The notes: generated by a model from the sequence alone, not told the origin. A stretch of DNA of 64,000 nt from Codonopsis lanceolata (GCA_013146195.2 CM028378.1:79473808-79537807), one strand, 5' to 3'. Shown: positions 46,245 through 57,100, counted from the first letter of the stretch. Numbers and translations are program-made.

Positions 46245-46329
46245 ACATAACAAAGAACTTTGGTCGAATAGAACAACCACAAAACTCAATTGCAAATTGA
46301 AAGAAATGAAGGAATATCAAGATCGTTCA

Positions 46330-47065
46330 TTATCTCAGGCATTATAATCTAGCTTCACTGTCTTCCATATACAACTCTTGGAAGACATCTTATAAATCAG
46401 AATACTAAGTTCAGTAAAACAAGCATAACACAACAATCAATGGCAGGCACTAAATGTATAATGAATCTGAATGCAGTATTCATACACATTAATCTTCTAG
46501 GTTTCATTGAACTTTCGACTTCTTCTTTTCTTCTTCATCTGCTCTTCTTCTTTTGTTCTCTAACTTCTGTTCACTCCTCTTCCATTTCAATCAATGACAG
46601 GCGCTAAATGTATACTGATTACTGACTGCTAATTTTTTTTTGTGTTTCTTAAAAAATCATTATCTTTAGTTTTTTCACAATTCTTATATTTTAATCCGTG
46701 CGTTAAACGCATGTCAATAAAATCGTGCATAAACAAAATAAGGAGAATCAATTTATTAACAATTAGACATAAGTATATCATTAATCATTATAGATTCTAA
46801 ATTTTTTTTATATGTAACATTTGTTGTCTTATTAGTTGGTTTTTCATCTACACTGCATATCAATATCTTCACACCAAAATAATTTGTAGGTACAACATTG
46901 CTCAGCATTTCCCATATTCTTGTTAAAGTTTTTATTATACTATATCCAAATATGTCAGTTGGTATAGTCGTGTAAGTATCAGTTTCCCAATTACATTAGA
47001 AACTAATAAGTTATAGATAGCGAAAATATGCAAGATTGTGTATGGTTTTATGGATTGAGGATATA
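46330..47065. other. Unassigned spacer
   Basis: No gene is seen. A short phrase around ATCAATGGCAGGC..CTAAATGTATA occurs twice (about 46437 and 46592), suggesting a small duplication. A phrase around GTACAACATTGCTCAGCA (46890) recurs at 49250. Confidence 0.4.
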
Positions 47066-47313
47066 ATCCCTCCATCGCAGAATAACAGTCTCATTTCCTT
47101 TTTGGAAAGTCAACCTACTACAAATATCAAATCATTATTTAGCATACATTTATTATGTCATAGGTAATGAAATTTCAATCATTATTGTTGGTTGATGCAA
47201 CATCAAGAATACTATCAATAACAATTTTTAGAATTTCCAAAGGATTACTACATTCTTATATATTTTTGGTTGAAGTTTGGTCTAGTGGACCAAAAAAATG
47301 GGGATGGAGGGAT
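47066..47313. mobile_element. Stowaway-like MITE, 248 bp
   Basis: Perfect 11 bp terminal inverted repeats, ATCCCTCCATC at 47066 and GATGGAGGGAT ending at 47313, resemble the Stowaway consensus. The left flank is TA and the right flank is CA, so the TA target duplication has changed by one base. There is no coding capacity. Confidence 0.75.
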
Positions 47314-47563
47314 CATGAATTAACTCATGCTAAGTCTTTTGGAAATTAGAAAATACACCTGGAGATTACCAAGACCAATTAATCTATAAGTACCTACTTT
47401 AACTTTGTGTTCATTCTCTCTTTTTTTCGTTTCTTTTCTTTTTTTTCTTTTGTGTGTGTGGTGAGGGGTAAGTTGGGTCCTTTTCTCTTTTGTTTTTGCT
47501 GGACTTAATGTGTGTCTTGAATTAGAACATATGAATATTTCCAAATTTTGTACTCCTACTCTT

Positions 47564-48126
47564 GTGGCTGACTAAAAGATGATTTTGCATATGATGTTGT
47601 TACAATTGACTTGCTTATATACTTGAGAAGCATTCAACAACCTGATATTATGAAATGCACGGCCACATCCTTTCTATCTTTTCCAATAAAGTTTGAACTG
47701 CTTTCATGTTGGTTTCCATTCAAGATTGTGTCTTCCGCTAAAAATACCATCACCATCAACACATGGTGCAACAATTTCTGTAAAGCTGTGTTATCTTGTT
47801 ATTCAAAGGATTCTGCAATTTCCAAATTTTGTACTCCTACTCTGCACTGTTTCCTCCAAATACACGTCATACTATTGTGGCTGACTAAAAGATGATTTTG
47901 CATATGATGTTGTTACAATTGACTTGCTTATATACTTGAGAAGCATTCAACAACCTGATATTATGAAATGCACTGCCACATCCTTTCTATCTTTTCCAAT
48001 AAAGTTTGAACTGCTTTCATGTTGGTTTCCATTCAAGATTGTGTCTTCCGCTAAAAATACCATCACCATCAACACATGGTGCAGCAATTTCTGTAAAGCT
48101 GTGTTATCTTGTTATTCAAAGGATTC
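47564..48126 (+). repeat. 313 bp tandem duplication
   Basis: Bases 47564-47813 recur at 47877-48126 with about two differences. The spacer phrase ATTTCCAAATTTTGTACTCC also occurs before each unit. It lies just upstream of the GT14 exon, in what would be its intron or upstream region. Very high identity shows a recent event. Confidence 0.88.
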
Positions 48127-48211
48127 GTATACTTGTCCATTTATCTTGTGAACCACCTTTCATTGACCATGTTTTCCTCGGATAAGGTCAAATTTTGGTA
48201 TTTTATCTTAG

Positions 48212-48726
48212 GATCAGCTTGGATGGCACTTTCTAGACCTTTTGTAGACTTCTGCATATGGGGATGGGACAACTTACCTCGTACGGTCCTTATGTACTAC
48301 TCAAATTTCATTTCCTCCCCAGAAGGCTATTTCCACACAGTCGTCTGTAATGCACAGGAATTCCGCTACACCACAGTAAATAGTGACCTCCACTTTATAT
48401 CTTGGGACAACCTTCCAAAGCAACATCCTCACTACCTTACTGTTGAAGACATGCAAAGGATGGTTGACAGTAATGCACCATTTGCTAGAAAGTTCCACTA
48501 AGACGATCCAGTTCTTGACATGATTGACTCTGAACTACTGTTTCGAGGTTAAGACATGATTGTTCCTGGTGGGTGGTGCATTGGTAGTAGGAAAAACGGG
48601 TTGGATCCGTGCTCTGTAATGGGTAATCTCACAGTTCTAAGGCTCACTTCTGGGGCAAAGAGGCTGGAAAAGCTAATTAGCTCTCTGGTATCGGTTGATA
48701 ATTTCAGACCAAGGCAATGCAAATAG
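48212..48726 (+). pseudogene. Captured 3' exon of a GT14 (DUF266, Core-2/I-branching-like) glycosyltransferase
   Basis: After an acceptor (TTTTATCTTAG) the exon encodes GSAWMALSRPFVDFCIWGWD, NLPRTVLMYYSNFISSPEGY, FHTVVCNAQEFRYTTVNSDL, HFISWDNLPKQHPHYL and NAPFARKF. After a stop come DDPVLDMID, a second stop, PGGWCIGS, LTSGAKRLEKLI, and ..RPRQCK with the natural stop TAG at 48724-48726. This is the conserved C-terminal half of plant Golgi type II membrane glycosyltransferases of family GT14. Premature stops are at 48499-48501 and 48550-48552. Upstream exons were not found. Orientation is opposite to the transposase genes. Confidence 0.87.
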
Positions 48727-50174
48727 CAAAAATAAATGATCAGTTTCAGGTTTCTTTAATTAGAGGCATCATTTATAGCAGAAAAAGGGTGATTAGTGGA
48801 ATATCATCTGGTTGTGATGAAGATTGCGGAAAGCTTCCACGTTTAATGGGCATGGGGACTTGTAGCAATGAGTTTGGATGTTGGGTGGAAACTGGAAAGT
48901 AAAGGATTAAAGAACAGGGGACTATTTTCCTGCTGAAACAACATGTATACATGATTTATCTGAGCTGGGTTTTTCTTTTTTGTACTGAAAGCCATTTTTT
49001 TAGTTCATTGAAAATTCGCCCGTGAAGATGTACTGAAAGCCATTTTTTTAGATCATTGTACTTAAACAATCGGCTTCATTCAATTTGTATTCCAAAAATC
49101 TTATATTTTTAGTTTTATTAGTTGATACTCCAGGGATTTTAGATAGGCCGTTTGAAGATCGTAACATCATTGAGATGTGGAGTATCACTGCCTTGGCACA
49201 TCTATGAGCTGCAGTGTTGTTTTTCCTTGATATTTCGGGATCTTGTGGGTACAACATTGCTCAGCATGCAGCTCTTTTCCACATATTGAAGGAAAAATTA
49301 TATAACAGGAGATTCAAAGTACTTTAGTTTACGAAGGTTATAGCTTTATCCTGTACAACTAAGCAAAATTCTACTCTCTTTCCCAAGCCTAAATTACCTC
49401 TTCCTGTTGGCTATTCCAATGACAGAGAGATTAGGGGAAGAGACTGACTGATTAGAGAAAGTCAGAGCTATTGAAGGAAAAATGGCTTACTTTATAGATA
49501 TAAATTTGAAAAGTGGTCCAATTGACCTCGAAAAATCAAACTGCAACTCTTTTTGGGACGGAGAGAGTATATGTTAAGGATTTCAATAATAATTTCCACA
49601 ACTACCCCTGAACTTTTAGAATTATTCAGAAACGTTTCGACTGATTTAAGTAAGCCAACTAAATTTTGCATGAAAGAAATGGATATGAGAGATAGCCACT
49701 CGCCTCCTTCAAACACAAACAAGTGAATGAATCTTACATTCAAGATCACGTGACATGCAATTTTGTTGATGATGTGAAACTGAAACCATTTCTTGTGCCG
49801 AGAGAAAGCGTTTGAATGAAGCCTATTTGGAGCTTATCTGAGCAATGAAATTGGTGCCAAAGAGGTATCACCTTAAAAAAAATTATTTTAATTTTTATAA
49901 GATTCTAAATCAAAATCGTGTTGTGAGACAGGTAACTAATGGATGTAATGATAGTATTCACAATTGAATCAAGCAAAGATGTCAACAATAGATACTATTG
50001 GATTCAAATCAAAGTTTGATGTAAATCCCATATGTTAACAAGACTAGGACTTGTATCCAATAAAATATAAAGAAATAAGAATTTGATTGTGTACTTTTTT
50101 TTTTTGATAGATAGGAAATATGAATTTGATTGTGTAATTGATCGTTGTCAAAGTCTCCCTTTCTTAACATATAC
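48727..50174. other. Unassigned spacer between GT14 and NOG1 fragments
   Basis: It holds a 49 bp-offset duplication of TGTACTGAAAGCCATTTTTT (48981 and 49030) and a Stowaway-like right end GGGACGGAGAGAGTA at about 49554 without a visible partner. The minus-strand ORF at 49048-49257 has no clear domain. Otherwise the stretch is AT-rich. Confidence 0.4.
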
Positions 50175-51363
50175 ATTTATGAACAAGCCGCTGGTCATAG
50201 TATGCAACAAAACTGATTTTCAGCCAATGGAGGGGCTAACTGAGGAAGACAAGAAGTTGATTATGGAGATGAAACCAGAAGCTATGAAGATACTGATTGG
50301 TCAGGGGGTGAAGCTGCAAGTGATAATGGAGTCCTCTTGACTATGAGTACTTTGAATGAGGAGGGTGTAATTGCAGTAAAGAATGCAGCTTGCGAGAGGT
50401 TATTGGATCAAAGGGTTGACTTGAAAATGAACTCTAAAAAAATTAATGACTGCCTGAATCATTTTCATGTAGAAATGCCAAAGCCACGTGACCAGGAAGA
50501 AAGGTCACATTGCATACCATAGGCTATTTTGGAAGCAAAAGCCAAGGAAGCTGCGGATAATGAAAAGACAAAGCTTGAAATGGATTTGGAAGAGGAAAAT
50601 GAAGGCGCTGGGGTATATTCTGCTAGCTTGAAGAAACATTATCTTCTAGCAAATGATGAATGAAAAGAGGATAATATGCCAGAAATCCTTGATGGGCATA
50701 ATGTTTATGACTTTGTTGATATTGATATCTTGCAGAGGCTTGAGGAGTTGGAGATATAAGAAGGTTTACACTAGGAGGAGGGAGATGATGATCTTGAGAT
50801 GGATGATAATGCATTGACTCCAGAGGAGCAGCAAGCAGTGGCTGAGATCAGGAAAAAGAAAAGTTTGCTTATTCAACAGTATAGAATTAAGAATAGCACT
50901 GCTGAGACCCGACCTACTGTACCCAGAAATTTTGACAAAGATAGAAAGTTCACATCAGAGAGAATGGGGAGGCAGCTTTCAACTTTTCATATTGATCCAA
51001 CCTCAGCAATTAACTGAGCCCGTAGCAAGTCAAGAGGTCGTAAGAGGGATAGATTACTTGGAGAGATTGATGGTGAAGACCATATGGATGTAGATAATGA
51101 GAGATTGAACAAGAAGATGAGATTGAGGTCTGTGTCCCGGCCAAGGTCGAGGTCACGACCACCAACAAAGTGGGTTGTTCCAGGTAAGGGCTTCAAGGAT
51201 TCTGCTCAAAAATTGAAAGCCTTCAAACTTGGTAAGCAATCGGTCATGAAGAGGAACAAGGATGCTCGACGGGGAGAGGCAGATAGAGTCATATATTCCT
51301 ACGCTAAGACCAAAGCATTTGTATTCTAGCAAGCGCTTTAAGGGGAAGACTGATCGACGATAA
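50175..51363 (+). pseudogene. Captured C-terminal part of nucleolar GTP-binding protein NOG1
   Basis: The translation begins in the GTPase domain at MNKPLVIVCNKTDFQPMEGL (the NKxD nucleotide-specificity motif). It continues MEMKPEAMK, LNEEGVIAVKNAACERLLDQ, HFHVEMPKPRD, EEENEGAGVYSASLKKHYLL, MPEILDGHNVYDFVD, LTPEEQQAVAEIRKKKSLLI, TVPRNFDKDRKFTSERMGRQ and the basic nucleolar tail SRPRSRSRPP, VPGKGFKDSAQK, RRGEADRVI, and (shifted) PTLRPKHLYSSKRFKGKTDR with a stop at 51361-51363. NOG1 acts in 60S ribosome biogenesis. At least five stops and three frameshifts occur, and the N-terminal half with P-loop motifs is missing. No introns are seen. Confidence 0.92.
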
Positions 51364-52120
51364 AGACTCATGGTAAAAGTCATTTCTTGGCTTTAAAATT
51401 AATTTTTAGTCAGACATTTGGAGTTTCCTCTAAGTCTCATTGGTGAAGTTAAACATTTTACCCTGCAATGTGGAAGTTTTTAATTTGAATTCTTAAAACC
51501 TACTGTTTTTGGTCTCCATCCCATCTTGGTTTATTTCCATAGGTAATTATAGAGTAAGTTTTTCATCCTAATTATGCATTTGTGGTAGACCTATCCCCTT
51601 TTTCTCCATTTTTTCTGCCATTACTCTGTATTTATGCCAATACATTACTTTCCAAACAAAGATATCTACATAAGTATTTATCGACTCTTTCTTTATGAAC
51701 TAAGGAAGAAACCTATATCTGACTCAGAATAGAGGTCAAGCGAGTCAACTTCTTATAGTTATCCATAAGTACATAAATCTCAATTAAAGAAACGATCAGA
51801 GAAAAATTAAACCCACTGATTATAACAAAAATACAGAGTGAATAACGAAAAAGAAAAGGTTCAAATTTTTTGGGGCTGGAGAACTTCTTATGCAGGTCGA
51901 AGAGAATACCCGAGACAACGATTGATGGAGTCCGAATAGAGGAAACAACATATGGTTCAAAAATCAAAATCACACAAACTCACACAATATACCATCATAA
52001 ATTCAACACAAACTCGTATTTCAACCCAAACTAATGAACTTTATTAAGAACCCTAAATTCTTAATAAGTGTAATACCCCCATTTACAATAAGACATTAGA
52101 GTGAGAGAGAATTTTTGGAG
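51364..52120. other. Unassigned spacer near right end of CACTA element 2
   Basis: This is AT-rich sequence without recognisable genes. The 86-codon minus-strand ORF at 51713-51973 lacks known motifs. Confidence 0.4.
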
Positions 52121-52121
52121 G

Positions 52122-52160
<39 letters not shown>
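52121..52160. repeat. (GA)n microsatellite
   Basis: This is an almost pure AG/GA run, directly visible. Confidence 0.95.
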
Positions 52161-52162
<2 letters not shown>

Positions 52163-52287
52163 CACCTATGGATCGAAGCTCTTATATTCCCTTAAGCATT
52201 GATGATCAGTTTGAGACGAAAACTTTGTGGGCTATGTCGATAAGGTTTAGAAGGAGAAGCTAAGAACGATGAAAGGCTGAAAGACGA

Positions 52288-52443
52288 GAGCTGCTGAGAG
52301 AGGGTTTGGCCGGGATTGGGAATTTTGAATTTGGGAAATTGTTTACCGCGCAATTGGGCTTCACAGAGCTACTGAGAGAGGGTTTGGCCGGGATTGGGGA
52401 TTTTGACTTTGGGAAATTGATTACCGCGCAATTGAGCTCTTAG
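52288..52443. repeat. 78 bp tandem duplication near CACTA right end
   Basis: Two units share GAGAGAGGGTTTGGCCGGGA and TTACCGCGCAATTG, with several substitutions between them. They lie about 50 bp inside the right subterminal repeats. Confidence 0.8.
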
Positions 52444-52489
52444 TGGGATTCACAAAAATTAATCATAAAAAACCCTTGGTAAGCACAAC

Positions 52490-52566
52490 GTTTGTTAAAA
52501 ACAAACATTGTAAAAGTACAACGTTTTTCCAAAAAACGTTGTAAAATAGAGGGCTAGCACAGCGTT
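52490..52566 (-). repeat. CACTA element 2 right subterminal repeats, terminus lost
   Basis: CACAACGTTTGTTAAAAAC, TACAACGTTTTTCC and AAAAACGTTGTAAAATAG are the same repeat words as at 33129-33700. The sequence stops at GCACAGCGTT, directly before the LTR terminus at 52567. The expected TTGTTGTAGTG end is absent. Confidence 0.8.
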
Positions 52567-55316
52567 TGTGATGACCGACCGGATCCCAAGACGAGATCCC
52601 AAGGTCGTGCCGTCGGGATAAGCTAAGAGGCAGACAAGCACCTGCTAAGCATAATGGTGCGAGTCAAAGAGATGAGCCATCAAGCTCGAAGCAGAAGGTA
52701 AAGCCATAACGGCGATACGGAATAATAAAAACTAAAACCTGGAGAAGCAAAAACAAAATGAGACCCGAGCTAACAAGCTTCGAAATAAAAACAACCAAAG
52801 AGATAGTAAATCTCTCGGCCCAAAATTCGGCCGCGTGGCCAATATTAGACACGCGCAACAAACCATCGGCAACTAGAGGCCGGCAAATCAACAAATTCCC
52901 AACGATAAACAACCACTCAACGGCTAAAACATGCCGGAGGAACAATTCAACTACAACAATATTATTTCAAATGCTAAACCACCATCCAAGATCTAATGAC
53001 TAAAGCTGTCGGAGATAGAAACAACAATAACTCAGTGCTAGAATAAATGAGCCACACTTGCTCGAAATGACAAAGGAAATAACTTCTAAGAGATACAACA
53101 ACTCGGCTATGATAGCCGGCTCCCAAATAACACAACAATAAAATACTAACTTAATCTACCCAAGTAAAGTCTACATAACTTTACATCCGTGTCTCACAAT
53201 TAATTAATAACAATAATAATAGTAACTCCAAGCTTATTGCCCGGAAGACCCACCTGCTAGAAATCGCTATCCGAAGTCGCCGCCGTACTAAGGGATCACT
53301 TTGCACACTAGGGAAAACAACCACGCGGGTGAGTCATAATGACCTAGTAAGTTACTACATGCAACTGTATGACATATTATGTCATGGCATGGCATAATGC
53401 ATAAATATATAAAAATCATCGTATCATACTAGTATACCAACAATAAACATGCACTTAATTACCAAAGCAGATAATCTCACATAAACCACATAGCATAATG
53501 TCTTTCATATAAATGCTCGTAAATAGACATGTGTAACAAGCGTAAGTCGGGTGTCACAACCAAAATCCGGGTCAACGCCCAACCAAACTTACCATGGGAT
53601 CCATCCTCAAACTAAAATCCGGGTTGAACACCCAACCAATCATACCTTGGGTTTCATCCCCAAATAATCACAACTCATCAGTTTTCCTTTAATGAGTACT
53701 CGTTACATTCATCCAACCTAGGATAAGAAATGAGAGCTTGATGTCAGGCTAGATGGCATAACTCAAGATCACATCCCACTATTGGCCAAATAGTGAAGAG
53801 AAAGGGAACCACTGCAACGATTCTTAGGGATTGTTTCTAAAGACTATGAATCGTCCCATTGCCGAAACTACAACCAAACCCGCCAGCTGGACTTAAACCA
53901 AAAAAGCTCAAGTAGGTATTTACTTGCAAAAACCAAATGAGACCAAATTCATTAATATCGGGCTCATCAAATCATGTAGGACATAGTGCTCTACAAACTC
54001 CCATAACAATGCACATATTTGCATATAATCAAGTAGGACATAATGCTCTACAAAATCCCATGCACAATGCACATATTTGCATATAAACAACATGTTCAAC
54101 TAACTTACAAGTTTAGTTCAAGAACCACATATTAAGGTGCTCATTATTCCTCAAGTCATCATCCCAATCAAGAATAGCATATAAACTCAATAAGTCATAG
54201 TGTGAGGTCTACCATAATCCTCCCCTCCAGAACAACCAAAGACTACTACGTTTGTCTAAGAATATTCATAACTCAAGGCTTAGTATTTTAGTCTTTATTT
54301 TAATCACACTGAACTCATCCGTAGTCCTAATCGTACGTCGTATATGATCGACATCACTAATACCATACTCAAGAACCTCATGACTACTCCATAGTCACTT
54401 TCTCACAAGTACATTTATATGCACGCGACCAAATTCCTTAAGGAGAGAATTCTTTCTTAATCATCTCTTAAATATACCCGAGGCCATAGGTTGGTCTCAA
54501 ATGCTCCGTGCCCTAACAAGCACGCTCAATATATATTCCAACTAAGTCATTATGTCATGAGTGTCTCATTTGGACACAAAACGAGATGCATCTGTTGCAC
54601 ACAAACAACATCAACCAAAACCCGATCATTGTAGGGTTTCAATCCAAGGCTCATTATCACATTATTGGCCTTACGACGACTCCGTTGAGTCTTTATACTA
54701 CATTTCATTCCTTATGTGTTTCATAAATCCACACTTTAACATTTCATTAAAGTTTGCAACAAAATCTCAATATTCATTCGGGCTTGATTCCCAAGCCTAA
54801 AAAACCATAAAGTTCATCATAATCATAATTCCATTTAAAGTTTGGAGACTATGCATTTCACAACATTAATCAAACAAAACCCAATCGTTGTAGGATTTCA
54901 ATCCAAGCTCGTTTAGCACATTATCGAACTTATAATGACTCCGTTGAGTCTAATGTACACTTTCCGGAAATTAGGGCATAGAAGCATGGGCTACAATTAC
55001 CCTCTTATGTTCATAACTATCATCAATAACCATATTCCCAAGTTCATTAAACCCACATAAACCCAACAAAACACTTAACGATGCAACATAGAACAAATTC
55101 ACAATTTTGTGCATAAATTCATTTTGGTCACTTCACCAATCATGCCCACAAAACATGAAATAATCATATAAAATGGGTTAATATAGTATACTACACATGT
55201 ATATTATACTAATCAAGGTTTCAATCATGTTCATCCAAGCCAAATCTTCATTTGGGCATATACCCTTTCAAGCAACCTCACCAATCATGCTCACAACACA
55301 TGAAATAATCACATAT
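52567..55316 (-). repeat. Ty3/gypsy LTR, family A-related (minus orientation), interrupted by CACTA element 3
   Basis: It starts on the plus strand at TGTGATGACCGACCGGATCCC, matching the terminus and following sequence at 4442 (AAGGTCGTGCCG, GGCAGACAAGCAC-like). It shares TAAAGTCTACATAACTTTACA and GAGTCATAATGACC with that copy. Internal near-duplicates include an AGGACATA.TGCTCTACAAA unit (about 53970 and 54030) and an AAACCC.ATC.TTGTAGG.TTTC unit (about 54620 and 54890). The far end is lost at 55316. No gene is seen; ORFs such as 52664-52945 are spurious. Confidence 0.7.
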
Positions 55317-55761
55317 CACTACAACAAAACAGAGCAATTGAAACGGAAAATTCCGTTGCAAAAAATAAAAATCTGCTACAATTAGACGATTGAAACGGAA
55401 AAAGTTTGTTGCAAATTCGGTTTGGAAAACCCTCGTTGCAAATTTTGTGCAACTGTATGTATTCCGTTGCATGATATTGCAACGAATACCGAGCGTTGCA
55501 ATTTCAAATTTTTCGGTTGCAAATGTGTTTTCAAGTGCAGTTGACGTCTGTTGCAAATAGCAACTAATTTTTTCTGTTACATTCTTGCAACAAACTTTTT
55601 CCATTGCATTCGTGCAACATATTTTTTTCGTTGCATTTTTTGTTGCAAGAACGCAACAGATTTTTTTCGTTGCATTCTTATAACAGACGTTTTGTTGCAT
55701 ATTTTGTTACATTCTTGCAACAGACTTTTTCGTTGCATTTTTGCAACAGAAGATATCGTTG

Positions 55762-55763
<2 letters not shown>
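55317..55763 (+). repeat. CACTA element 3 terminal and subterminal repeats
   Basis: More than a dozen copies of CGTTGCAA/TTGCAACG-like words with T-rich spacers (TTTTTTTCGTTGCATTC) lie in both orientations. ORFs read on either strand (55278-55700, 55551-55940) are repeat artefacts. Confidence 0.8.

Positions 55764-55809
<46 letters not shown>
55764..55809. repeat. (TA)n microsatellite
   Basis: This is a pure TA run inside CACTA element 3, directly visible. Confidence 0.95.
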
Positions 55810-55812
<3 letters not shown>

Positions 55813-55997
55813 CGTACCTGATTGAACATTTTCATAATTCACATTTTACAAAAAAAATGAAATTTAAAATCAAACATTTAAAACAACTCAAGTTTAAGCA
55901 TTTCATTCAAAAGTCATTGTCGAAGTGTCGAATTACATGAAAGTGTAGAAATGTTAAGAACCTCCAAGTGATTAACAAAAGGCAATGTCTAACTGTC

Positions 55998-57096
55998 AAA
56001 CTACATAGACGTTGGTGGAGGTTGTTGGGCTCTAAGTGACCGAATTTCCTCTTGCATTAGCTTGAAATCAGCTTTGATTTTCTCCATTTCCGCAGCATTG
56101 TCAGCTTGTATTTGTTTTTGAATATCTTCCCTCACTTGTTCTACTCTTTCACAAAGCTTATCTTGATATTGTTGGGTTTGTGTGAAATCTTCATTCATAC
56201 TTCCATGTGACGAATAACTTGCGCTACCACTGCCACTCAAGATCTTTGATGCAGGAACCAACGAACGAAAGTCATACAAACGATTTTTTGCAACACCACC
56301 AGATGCATCAACCCAAGCTGTGGGATCGAAATCTATACCTTTATTTCAAGTAGTATAATCCTCCTAAAATGTTAAAAATTAATATTATAACTCACTTATC
56401 AACTTGAGTTTTATATAATATTATGAACTTTGAGATCAAGGATACATCTATAAAAAATGAAATGCTAGAAGTAAATTCGTAAAAAAGATTAAGTATCATA
56501 AATAAACTCACAATTTTTTTTTGACTTGGCATCCACAAACTCACCCGTTCCTTTCTTTTTCTTATGGGTTCTCAAGAAAACATCATCTTATGTTATCACT
56601 CTCTCAGGATTCTCCATTATCTATAATGACAAAGAAAATAAACAAGTTAAGTAACGACACTGTACACAAATGCAATGGATGTCCACAAAGACGATATAAA
56701 CAAGTAATAAACTCTTACCATGACAAGCTCGTGAGACGCAAAACTCCTAGAACCCCCTGAATGTTTAGATAATCCCAAGCCATTACCTCGGTTTTTAGAA
56801 GCTTGTTGACATTTCTTTCTCGTGTTGTCATTTGCATAAAACAACAAATGATGATTCCAATTGTGCTCTGTGCACCAAGATGGATGCCCACTTCGCTTGA
56901 ACTGTTGGCATCCCCTATGACACATAAGCTTGTATTGGGAGCTCGCCATTGTATTCCATATTTTTTTCATCTCCTCGGACACTTTCTTCCATGTGGGGCC
57001 ATCATCGCCCACAACAAATTTCCCTTGAATTGCATTCCTAATCCCAGTAGCAACACAAGGAAATTTGACACCATCGTCCTGCGGCGGAACTACCAA
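55998..57096 (-). pseudogene. CACTA TNPA-like / Transposase_24-type gene of element 3
   Basis: Three minus-strand exons are flanked by plausible splice sites. Exon 57096 to about 56720 (after TTTCAG, ending before GTAAGAG) encodes GPTWKKVSEEMKKIWNTMAS, CHRGCQQFKRSGHPSWCT and SKHSGGSRSFASHELVM. Exon about 56617-56521 gives ENPERVIT-stop-DDVFLRTHKKKKGTGEFVD. Exon about 56363-55998 gives DFDPTAWVDASGGVAKNRLY, a Ser-rich stretch, and a coiled coil (KLCERVEQVREDIQKQIQAD, MEKIKADFKLMQEEIRSLRA) ending at the natural stop. The order, SGGS.SFA box and terminal coiled coil are typical of CACTA DNA-binding accessory proteins. Two stops are seen (in ITxDD and TTxNK), so it is just inactivated. The upstream N-terminal exon is not recognised. 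Confidence 0.7.
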
Positions 57097-57100
57097 CCTG

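Larger units (their letters stand above)
33129..52566 (-). mobile_element. CACTA (En/Spm) element 2, about 19.4 kb, carrying captured host gene fragments
   Basis: The left terminus reads CAGTACAACAAAAAAGGCC (one change from CACTACAACAAA), with subterminal repeats to about 33700. Matching repeats recur at 52490-52566, where a gypsy LTR cuts off the right terminus. Near the middle are both CACTA genes on the minus strand: TNP2-like (41658-45290) and TNPA/Transposase_24-like (39467-41540). Around them are pieces of a RING E3 ligase, an inositol transporter, a complex I subunit, a GT14 glycosyltransferase and NOG1. Smaller insertions (MITE, LINE tail) also occur. Treating all this as one element is inference from the matched ends; nested elements with lost ends cannot be excluded. 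Confidence 0.65.
55317..57100 (-). mobile_element. CACTA element 3 (different family), left end plus TNPA-like gene
   Basis: It starts CACTACAACAAAACAGAGC inside the LTR. Its subterminal repeats (to about 55763) use GTTGCAA / TTGCAAC words, unlike the ACAACGTTT words of elements 1 and 2. A TNPA/Transposase_24-like gene follows on the minus strand. No TNP2 gene and no right terminus were found before 58332, so the right limit is uncertain. Confidence 0.65.

Noticed and set aside
47611..48151. Two nearly identical ORFs (MLIYLRSIQQPDIMK..)
   Set aside because: They are two copies of a 313 bp tandem duplication in intron-like sequence, without protein features.
49048..49257. 69-codon minus ORF, considered as an RNase H tail of a LINE
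   Set aside because: Only a vague resemblance; no catalytic motif could be found.
55278..55940. ORFs rich in Cys, Asn and Ala (for example CCKNATKKI-like repeats)
   Set aside because: They arise from GTTGCAA subterminal repeats and the TA microsatellite in CACTA element 3.
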